The position numbers and the translations under genes were made by a program. A DNA stretch of 64,000 nt, taken from JACPDH01 sp041671505. Lineage in GTDB: Bacteria; Acidobacteriota; Thermoanaerobaculia; Gp7-AA8. A model generated the notes under the pieces. That model was not told the origin of the DNA and did no database searches. It saw only the letters and a program-made list of their open reading frames with translations. The DNA lies in contig JBAZBK010000012.1 in the NCBI GenBank assembly GCA_041671505.1, forward strand, positions 1 through 64,000, written 5' to 3'. The stretch's first letter is position 1; the number at the start of each line of letters is the position of its first letter. Shown here piece after piece: positions 58,406-64,000 of the stretch.

Positions 58406-58723
58406 GTGTACGCAGTGATCAAGAGTGGTGGAAAGCAGTATCGGGTCGCCGAGGGCGACACGGTTCGGGTGGAGCGCGACGTGCTCGGCACCCTCGACGG
58501 CGACAAGGTCAGCTTCAACGAGGTCCTCCTCGTCGGAGGCGACGCGCCGCAGCTTGGCGCTCCGCTGGTTTCGGGCGCCTCGGTTTCGGGCAAGGTGCTT
58601 CGCGAGATGCGCGGTGAGAAGATCATCGTGTTCCGCAAGAAGCGCCGTCAGCATCACATCAAGAGCAAGCAGGGTCATCGCCAGGATCTCGTCGAAGTAC
58701 GCATCGAGAGCATCAAGGCGTAG
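58406..58723 (+). CDS. rplU: 50S ribosomal protein L21 (105 aa)
   Basis: Starts VYAVIKSGGKQYRVAEGD, the canonical L21 N-terminus, and has FRKKRRQHHIKSKQGHRQ near the end. GTG at 58406 is used, with CTGGAGG nine bases upstream. An ATG at 58401 is out of frame. First gene of the conserved L21-L27-Obg cluster. Confidence 0.97.
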   Translation: MYAVIKSGGKQYRVAEGDTVRVERDVLGTLDGDKVSFNEVLLVGGDAPQLGAPLVSGASVSGKVLREMRGEKIIVFRKKRRQHHIKSKQGHRQDLVEVRIESIKA

Positions 58724-58744
58724 GACGACGAAGGAGACGCAGCC

Positions 58745-59005
58745 ATGGCTCATAAAAAAGGACAGGGTTCATCGCGCAACGGCCGCGACTCGCAGCCGAA
58801 AATGCTCGGCGTGAAGCGATTCGCCGGACAGGTCGTCACGGGCGGTTCGATTCTGGTTCGCCAGCGTGGCACGAAGTTCCAGCCGGGCGAGAACGTCGGC
58901 ATCGGTCGCGACCACACGCTCTTCGCGAAAATCGCGGGCGTGGTCAGCTTCCGCGACAGGGGACCGAAGGGTCGCTTCATCACCGTCACCCCGGTCACCG
59001 AGTAA
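58745..59005 (+). CDS. rpmA: 50S ribosomal protein L27 (86 aa)
   Basis: MAHKKGQGSSRNGRDSQPK, GGSILVRQRGTKFQPG and NVGIGRDHTLFA are diagnostic. There is no N-terminal propeptide, so the mature A-H-K-K end is made directly. 21 bp after rplU, with a GAAGGAG site. Confidence 0.98.
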   Translation: MAHKKGQGSSRNGRDSQPKMLGVKRFAGQVVTGGSILVRQRGTKFQPGENVGIGRDHTLFAKIAGVVSFRDRGPKGRFITVTPVTE

Positions 59006-59026
59006 ACCACTTCGAGACTTACAATG

Positions 59027-59063
59027 AGGGCTGGAGTCGCGCTCGCCGCGGTTCCAGTCCTTT
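59027..59063 (+). terminator. Possible terminator/attenuator between rpmA and obgE
   Basis: GGCTGGA (about 59032) pairs with TCCAGTC (about 59052), the latter followed by CTTTTC. A weak stem with a short T-run; it could set the ratio of ribosomal protein to GTPase expression. Confidence 0.35.
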
Positions 59064-59074
59064 TCATTTGAGCC

Positions 59075-60097
59075 ATGTTCAAAGACGAAGCAGAGATTCG
59101 CGTGAGGGCCGGTGACGGCGGGCGCGGCTGTATCTCGTTCCGCCGCGAGAAGTTCGTCGCGAGGGGCGGGCCGAACGGCGGCGACGGCGGCGCGGGCGGC
59201 GACGTCTGGGTCGTGGCGTCGAACAGCCTCAACACGCTCTACCACCTCCACTTCAACAAGGAGTGGAAGGGCGAGCGCGGCGAGCACGGCATGGGCTCGA
59301 ATTGCAGCGGCCGCGCGGGCGCCGACGAGACGATCGAGCTGCCGGTCGGCTCGGTCGTGCGCGACTCCGAAACGCGGATGGTTCTCGCCGACCTCACGGA
59401 GAACGGCCAGAGGGTCATGGTCGCGAAGGGGGGCCGCGGCGGCCAGGGCAACCAGCACTTCGCGAGCGCCACGCGGCAGAGCCCGCGCTTCGCGCAGCCG
59501 GGCGAAGAAGGCGAGGAGAAGCGTCTCTTCATCGAGCTCAAGCTGATCGCCGACGTCGGCATCGTCGGGTTCCCGAACGCCGGCAAGTCGACGCTGATCT
59601 CCGTGATCAGCGCAGCCAAACCGAAGATCGCCGACTACCCGTTCACCACGCTCATCCCGAACCTCGGGGTGGTCTCCGCCGGCAGCGACACCTTCGTCGT
59701 CGCCGACATCCCCGGCATCATCGAAGGCGCGCACGAAGGCCACGGCCTCGGCGTCCGCTTCCTCAAGCACGTCGAGCGCTGCGCGCTGCTCATCCATCTC
59801 GTCGACCTCTCGCAGTCGGACGATCCGCGCGGCGAGGCCGAGATCATCGAGCGCGAGCTCGCGCACTACTCCGAAATGCTCGGCAACAAGAAGCGCATTC
59901 TCTGCGGCAGCAAGCTCGACAGCGCAGTCGACGGCGCGTCGGCGAACCTTCGCGGCTATGCAAACGAGCGGGGGTATCCTTACGTCGAGATCTCCGCCGT
60001 CGTCGGCACCGGAATCGAGGCGCTCAAGTTCAGTCTCGCCGAGATGGTCCGCGAGATCCGCCGCGAGGAGATCGAAAGCGCCGATGCCGCCGTCTGA
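59075..60097 (+). CDS. obgE: Obg/CgtA ribosome-associated GTPase (340 aa)
   Basis: 50S-assembly GTPase. Gly-rich Obg fold at residues 1-158 (DGGRGCISFRREKFV, GGPNGGDGGAGGDV). The G domain has P-loop VGFPNAGKSTLIS, FTTLIPNLGVV (G2), VADIPGIIEGAHEG (G3), and CGSKLDSA in the G4 position, where Asn is replaced by Ser (NKxD to SKLD). No C-terminal OCT domain. ATG at 59075. Confidence 0.96.
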   Translation: MFKDEAEIRVRAGDGGRGCISFRREKFVARGGPNGGDGGAGGDVWVVASNSLNTLYHLHFNKEWKGERGEHGMGSNCSGRAGADETIELPVGSVVRDSETRMVLADLTENGQRVMVAKGGRGGQGNQHFASATRQSPRFAQPGEEGEEKRLFIELKLIADVGIVGFPNAGKSTLISVISAAKPKIADYPFTTLIPNLGVVSAGSDTFVVADIPGIIEGAHEGHGLGVRFLKHVERCALLIHLVDLSQSDDPRGEAEIIERELAHYSEMLGNKKRILCGSKLDSAVDGASANLRGYANERGYPYVEISAVVGTGIEALKFSLAEMVREIRREEIESADAAV

Positions 60098-60719
60098 ACG
60101 AGTCGCAATCTACGGAGGCACGTTCGATCCGATTCACCGCGGCCACGTCGAGGCGCTCGATGCAGTATTCGACGGCATGGGATGGTCGCGCATCGTCCTG
60201 ATGCCGGCACGCACGCAGCCGTTCAAGATCGGTCTCGCCACCTCGTCACCCTATGACCGCCACGCGATGGCGGTTCTCGCGACGCAGCACGATCCGCGCT
60301 TCGAAGTGTCGAAGCTGGAGCTCGAGCGCGACGGCGTCTCGTACACCGTCGACACGCTCGAGAGCCTCTGCACGTCGAATCCCGGCTGGGCGATCGACTG
60401 GATCATCGGCGACGACAACCTCGCGCTGCTTCCGAAGTGGAAGTCGCTGGGTCGGATTCTCGAGCTCGCGAATTTCGTCGTGCTCGATCGCACCGGGTCT
60501 CGCGAGCTCACGCCCGAGCTCGAGGCGCGCGTCGTGGCGCCGGAAGTGAGGAGCGCGGCGGGCGCGATCGTCTTCGCGCCGAATCCGCGGATCGCAGTCT
60601 CGGCAACCGACATCCGCAGGCGCGTCGCGACCGGGGAGCATTTCGAAGACTTTGTCGACCGGAGCGTCGCGGAGTACATTTCACGAAATCGGCTTTACGC
60701 CACGGAGGACGAGAGTTGA
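60084..60719 (+). CDS. nadD: Nicotinate-nucleotide adenylyltransferase NadD (211 aa)
   Basis: Adds AMP to nicotinate mononucleotide in NAD synthesis. GGTFDPIHRGHVEA contains the (H/T)xGH nucleotidyl transferase motif; PYDRHAMAVLA and the C-terminal ISATDIR-type VSATDIRRRV are typical. ATG at 60084 overlaps the obgE end by 14 bp, and the stop overlaps the next gene. Confidence 0.95.
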   Translation: MPPSERVAIYGGTFDPIHRGHVEALDAVFDGMGWSRIVLMPARTQPFKIGLATSSPYDRHAMAVLATQHDPRFEVSKLELERDGVSYTVDTLESLCTSNPGWAIDWIIGDDNLALLPKWKSLGRILELANFVVLDRTGSRELTPELEARVVAPEVRSAAGAIVFAPNPRIAVSATDIRRRVATGEHFEDFVDRSVAEYISRNRLYATEDES

Positions 60720-61258
60720 CCCAACGCATCGAGACGCGAGTCAGGGAAGCAATCGAGGCAGCGCACGACAAGAAGGCGATCGACCTCGAGGTACTTCACG
60801 TTTCGGAGCTCACATCGCTCGCCGACTACTTCATGATCTGCTCGGGAAGCACCGAGAGGCAGACGGGAGCCATCGCCGACTCGATCGAGCAGCGGCTGCG
60901 CGAGAAGCACGACACGCGCCCCCGGATGCTCGAGGGTGTCTCGCCGGGCCGCTGGATCCTGATGGACTACGGCGACTTCATCGTCCACATCTTCACCGAG
61001 GAGACGCGACGCTTCTACGCGCTCGACCGCCTCTGGGGCGACGCGCCCGACGTGACGAAGGCGATCGCGGCCGGCGAAGAGCCGAAGAAGAAGGCGCCGA
61101 AGGCGTCCGCCCCCGCCGACGAAGAGCCGAAGAAGAAGCCAGCGAAGAAGCCGAAGAAGGCTGCCCCGTCCGGCGACAAGGCGACGAAGAGGACGACGAA
61201 GACCGCCTCTGCAGGCAAGGCGCCGAAGAAGAAGCCGGGGAATGCCCGCAAGAAGTAG
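60716..61258 (+). CDS. rsfS: Ribosomal silencing factor RsfS with Lys-rich tail (180 aa)
   Basis: Binds L14 and blocks subunit joining. The core (residues 1-115) has DLEVLHVSELTSLADYFMICSG and GRWILMDYGDFIVHIF. The extra C-terminal 70 residues are made of Lys/Pro/Ala repeats (EEPKKKAPKASAPADEEPKK and similar), probably disordered and RNA-binding; E. coli RsfS is 105 aa. TTG at 60716 with GGAGGACGAGAG before it overlaps the nadD stop. Confidence 0.92.
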   Translation: MTQRIETRVREAIEAAHDKKAIDLEVLHVSELTSLADYFMICSGSTERQTGAIADSIEQRLREKHDTRPRMLEGVSPGRWILMDYGDFIVHIFTEETRRFYALDRLWGDAPDVTKAIAAGEEPKKKAPKASAPADEEPKKKPAKKPKKAAPSGDKATKRTTKTASAGKAPKKKPGNARKK

Positions 61259-62225
61259 CGCTCGCGGTCCCGCGGCGCTCCGCCGACTTTTTCCGACGCG
61301 CACCCCGGCGTTCCGCGCAGTCGTCAAGACCCTGGAGAAACTGATCGACGTCGACGTGAACGTCCTGGTCACCGGCGAATCGGGCAGCGGCAAGGACTAC
61401 GTCGCCGAGGCGCTTCACGCCTGCGGCGCGCGCGCCACGCGCCCCTTCGTCAGGATCGACTGCGCGACCATCCCGCCGGAGCTCTTCGAGAGCGAGCTTT
61501 TCGGCTTCGAGCGCGGGACGTTCACCGACGCGAAGGCGCGCAAGCCCGGACGGCTCGAGTCGGTTCGCGGCGGCACGCTATACCTCGACGAGATCGGAAG
61601 CATCCCGGCCACGCTGCAGGCGAAGCTGCTGCGCGTGATCGAGCAGCGACAGTTCACCCGGCTCGGAGGCGCAGAGCCGATCCGGCTCGATGCGCGGATC
61701 ATCGCATCCGCATCGGGGACCGAATCGCGGGGCGGGGGCGGCCACACGCTGCGGAACGATCTCCTCTACCGGCTGAGCGTCGTGACGATCGCGCTCCCGC
61801 CACTGCGCGAGCGCGTCGACGACATCCCGGCTCTCGCGAGGCGGTTCGCGCGCGAGGCGGCATCGCGGCACCGACGTCCGCGCCGGCAGATCGCGGAGGA
61901 GACGCTGACGCTGCTGACCTCGTATCCATGGCCGGGAAATGTGCGCGAACTCTCCTCGGTCATCGATCGCGCCGTCGTGCTCGAAGACGGCGGCGAGCTG
62001 TCACCAGCCGCGCTCCCGCGCGAGTCACTTCTCCGCGGCGACGCGCTGCTCGCGAGCGCGTCGAGAGGGCTCTGGACGCTCGCCGACCTCGAACGGCGCT
62101 ACGCGCTCGCGGTCCTCGACTCGACGGGCGGCAACACCTCCCGTGCGGCCAAGATCCTCGGGATCAGCCGCAAGACGCTCATCGAGAAGCGCCGCCGCTG
62201 GGCGCGCTCCGCCGGCACAAAATGA
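61242..62225 (+). CDS. Sigma54-type AAA+ transcriptional activator without sensor domain (327 aa)
   Basis: Central enhancer-binding-protein domain: Walker A GESGSGKDYVAEALH, sigma54-contact loop FERGTFTDA where GAFTGA is usual, Walker B GGTLYLDEIG, and R-finger region NDLLYRLSVVTIALPPLRER. A Fis-type helix-turn-helix ends the protein (NTSRAAKILGISRKTLIEKR). No receiver, GAF or PAS domain precedes the AAA+ part, so activity is not set by a linked sensor. Overlaps rsfS by 17 bp. Confidence 0.9.
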   Translation: MPARSSARGPAALRRLFPTRTPAFRAVVKTLEKLIDVDVNVLVTGESGSGKDYVAEALHACGARATRPFVRIDCATIPPELFESELFGFERGTFTDAKARKPGRLESVRGGTLYLDEIGSIPATLQAKLLRVIEQRQFTRLGGAEPIRLDARIIASASGTESRGGGGHTLRNDLLYRLSVVTIALPPLRERVDDIPALARRFAREAASRHRRPRRQIAEETLTLLTSYPWPGNVRELSSVIDRAVVLEDGGELSPAALPRESLLRGDALLASASRGLWTLADLERRYALAVLDSTGGNTSRAAKILGISRKTLIEKRRRWARSAGTK

Positions 62226-62280
62226 AGCCGAAATCCCTCGAAAATCGTAGATTTTCAGGGTGCGGGAGAGGCCGGAAACC

Positions 62281-62751
62281 ATGAAATTAAACCTGATCTG
62301 GATTCGTTCCACGTCTGACGCGGAGCTGAGGGAAGTAATCGACCGTTACTTCAAGCGTATCAAGCACTTCTTTCCGATCGAGGTCACCGAGGTCGCTCCG
62401 CCGAAAGGTAGACAGGGAAAAAGCGATGCATCTATCATGCACGCCGATTCCGAGAAGCTGCTGAGTGCGATTCCGCAGAAGGGGACCGTGGTGGTCCTCG
62501 ACGAACGCGGAGACGCAATGACGTCTTTGAAGTTTGCCGGGTGGCTCGAGAAGGAAATCGAGCGGCAACCTCACGGCATCCATTTCGTGATGGGCGGTGA
62601 CGTCGGGTTCGACGACAGCGTGCGGGCGCGGGCTCAGAAGCTCCTCTCGCTCTCGGCGATGACCCTGCCGCACCAGCTCGCGCGTGCACTCCTCGTGGAG
62701 CAGATCTACCGGGCTTGCACTTTGATGAGAAACGTTCCATACCATAAGTAA
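62281..62751 (+). CDS. rlmH: 23S rRNA pseudouridine-1915 N3-methyltransferase RlmH (156 aa)
   Basis: SPOUT-class methyltransferase. KLNLIWIRSTSDAELREVIDRY at the start, LDERGDAMTSLKFAGWL, then the SAM-binding knot VMGGDVGFDD and LSLSAMTLPHQLARALLVEQIYRA. Length is exact for RlmH. ATG at 62281 chosen over an upstream ATG at 62260 outside the conserved region. A short hairpin (GAAAATCGTAGATTTTC) lies just upstream. Confidence 0.95.
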   Translation: MKLNLIWIRSTSDAELREVIDRYFKRIKHFFPIEVTEVAPPKGRQGKSDASIMHADSEKLLSAIPQKGTVVVLDERGDAMTSLKFAGWLEKEIERQPHGIHFVMGGDVGFDDSVRARAQKLLSLSAMTLPHQLARALLVEQIYRACTLMRNVPYHK

Positions 62752-62767
62752 GGGAGGCCCCGATCCA

Positions 62768-63139
62768 ATGCCTACAAAGACCAAAGTGAAAGCGAATCGC
62801 TGGGACGCGCAGCGCAAGAAGCTGCTCGACAAGCAGCGTCAGATGATCGACTCGTACATGCGTGACCGCGCGGCCGGCAACGAGCAGCCCGAAGACGGCA
62901 TTCAGGATCTTGCCGACAAGGCGGCGAATGCCTACTCGAAGGAGCTCAATTTCTCGCTCTCCGACGCCGATCGCGACACGCTGATGCACATCGAGGAAGC
63001 GCTCGAGCGGTTGAAGGAGAACATGTACGGCTCCTGCGCGAACTGCACGAACGACATCAGCGAGAAGCGGCTGGAGGCGGTCCCCTGGGCCACCATGTGC
63101 ATCGATTGCCAGGAGCTGCAGGAAAAGGGAATGCTGTAG
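62768..63139 (+). CDS. DksA/TraR-family zinc-finger protein (123 aa)
   Basis: Long N-terminal coiled coil, then a four-Cys zinc finger: GSCANCTNDISEKRLEAV and MCIDCQELQE. The DxxDxA tip of true DksA is only loosely recognisable (FSLSDADRD), so it may be a DksA-like rather than an orthologous stringent factor. Length is typical. 16 bp after rlmH with AAGGGAGG upstream. Confidence 0.9.
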   Translation: MPTKTKVKANRWDAQRKKLLDKQRQMIDSYMRDRAAGNEQPEDGIQDLADKAANAYSKELNFSLSDADRDTLMHIEEALERLKENMYGSCANCTNDISEKRLEAVPWATMCIDCQELQEKGML

Positions 63140-63170
63140 TCGCGCAGATTCGAACGATCGAAACTACGGG

Positions 63171-63195
63171 AGGGGCGCAAGCTTGCGCCCCTTTC
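63171..63195 (+). terminator. Terminator after the dksA-like gene
   Basis: Perfect palindrome GGGGCGCAAGCTTGCGCCCC (63172-63191) followed by TTTC. It closes the rplU-to-dksA cluster. Confidence 0.65.
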
Positions 63196-63297
63196 GCGTT
63201 TCGGGGATTCGAGAGTGCCGCGCGACGCCGGAGACAGGTAGTGATATCGGGCGCAGTGAACTCTCCACTCGAAAATTCACTGAGAGAAACGATTTCA

Positions 63298-63419
63298 GAA
63301 ACCGAAATGTCGAATGTCGAATGAAGAATGGAGAATGAAGAAGTAACACCCCGGGGCTGGGGCCGTTTCTTCATTCTTCATTCTTCATTCTTCATTCGAC
63401 ATTCGACATTTCGGTTTCC
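63298..63419. repeat. 7-nt-period inverted repeat (CATTCTT type), copy 2
   Basis: Left arm AAACCGAAATGTCGAATG then GAATGAA heptamers; right arm TTCATTC heptamers ending GACATTTCGGTTT at 63418. The loop is about 24 bases, GC-rich (CCCCGGGGC). The same end words occur in copy 1 (10170-10264). The rest of gap 63140-63476 shows only the terminator at 63171. Confidence 0.92.
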
Positions 63420-63476
63420 AGGCGGCCACTTGTTGCCCGATGCGACAGAGACCGCATCATCCAGTCAGGAAGTAAC

Positions 63477-64000
63477 ATGCCGACCACTCCCGCAAAACTG
63501 ACCGCCGAAATCGAGAAGGGCAAGCTCCCGGCGATGATCCTCGTTGGCGGGAACAACGAGTTCCTCGTCGATCACGCCTTCCTCGCGATCCGCGACGCGC
63601 TGCTGGCGAAAAACCCCGCGCTCGCGGTGCAGAACTTCGGCGAAGTCACCGACCTGACCGTCGTCATCGACGACTACCGGACCTTCTCGCTCTTCGCGCA
63701 ACCGCGCCTCCTCGTCGTCCCCGAGGTCAATGCGTTCATCTCGCGCAAGGAGCTTCTCGGAACCTACGAGAAGGCGGTGGCCGACTGGAAGTCGGCGAAG
63801 ACCGACCGGAAGCGCGACTCCTCGCTCGCGAAGCTTCTCCACACGCTCGGGCTCGCCGGGCTCGACACCGACATGACGGACGGCGAGATCGCGCGAGGCC
63901 TCGGCGTGGAGCCGTCGCAGACGCTCTCCGACATGCTCGCCGTCGCGAAGGCGGGAGGCAAGCGCGCCTCGCGCGGTGAGAGCGACGCGGCTCTGCTCGC
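63477..64000 (+). CDS. holA: DNA polymerase III delta subunit (partial, 5' end)
   Basis: Clamp-loader subunit that opens the sliding clamp. The frame stays open to the window edge (174 codons). It begins MPTTPAKLTAEIEKGKLPAM, with ILVGGNNEFLVDHAFLAIRD matching the delta start (xGDExxLxxxAxxxIR). FSLFAQPRLLVVPEVNAFI matches the second conserved strand. AGGAAGTAAC lies just upstream of the ATG. The C-terminus is outside the window, so the call rests on the N-terminal domain only. Confidence 0.75.
   Translation, partial: MPTTPAKLTAEIEKGKLPAMILVGGNNEFLVDHAFLAIRDALLAKNPALAVQNFGEVTDLTVVIDDYRTFSLFAQPRLLVVPEVNAFISRKELLGTYEKAVADWKSAKTDRKRDSSLAKLLHTLGLAGLDTDMTDGEIARGLGVEPSQTLSDMLAVAKAGGKRASRGESDAALL

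Noticed and set aside
8596..63419. Heptamer repeats as adaptor or assembly artefacts
   Set aside because: The units are drifted, the arms are paired as reverse complements, the unit types differ between loci, and the arms merge with real start and stop codons, which artefacts would not do. It still deserves a read-level check.

Overview
The window is GC-rich with Gram-negative gene content. Marker combinations point to an uncultured acidobacterial lineage, perhaps near the Thermoanaerobaculia: VWFA-related lipid-export-type proteins, the bacillithiol genes bshA/bshB1/bshC, an MglA-type GTPase, a PxpB-PxpC fusion and a short HisG with HisZ. The phylum call is an inference from gene content, because no rRNA gene is present.

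Layout. (1) Positions 1-4597 are the attI-proximal end of a chromosomal integron. Seven attC sites of about 100 bp separate seven full cassettes read on the minus strand, and another cassette continues off the left edge. A candidate attI lies at about 3761-3950. The integrase gene (3971-4597) points the same way as the cassettes and has lost its catalytic boxes. (2) Positions 4840-22170 carry housekeeping and envelope genes: HtrA protease, VWFA protein, PxpBC, an RNB exonuclease, tRNA-Cys, a metallophosphoesterase, a DNA glycosylase, RlmN, an S9 peptidase and a CurA-like reductase. (3) Positions 22210-30500 hold a complete minus-strand histidine operon, hisZ-G-D-C-B-H-AF-IE. It includes a natural HisA-HisF fusion and is preceded by a His-rich leader peptide and attenuator. 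(4) Positions 30900-40009 hold a lipid kinase, an Hsp20 gene with an HspR-type operator, and an mglA-methyltransferase-bshC-bshB1-bshA operon. (5) Positions 40637-57441 hold Memo, MerR, GT2, a lipid A acyltransferase, Ppx/GppA, SixA, a class II aldolase, dGTPase, HU, rsmB-fmt and two VWFA proteins. (6) Positions 57465-64000 hold an XRE/membrane-protein pair and then the conserved rplU-rpmA-obgE-nadD-rsfS-(sigma54 activator)-rlmH-dksA cluster, ending in a truncated holA.

The most unusual property is intergenic. Almost every gap over 100 bp is filled by palindromic modules, often nested concentrically. One superfamily, at about 18 loci and with at least eight unrelated unit sequences, is built from tandem 7-nt units in inverted pairs. 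A second family of about 160 bp (five copies) has long inverted arms and a conserved asymmetric loop, and one copy is flipped. Two elements share an 18-bp terminal inverted repeat and are flanked by direct repeats. These modules occupy all three gaps inside the his operon. In addition, the integron core heptamer GTTAGGC is scattered through ordinary genes in all reading frames, forcing rare TTA and CTA leucine codons. This suggests DNA-level selection for that word.
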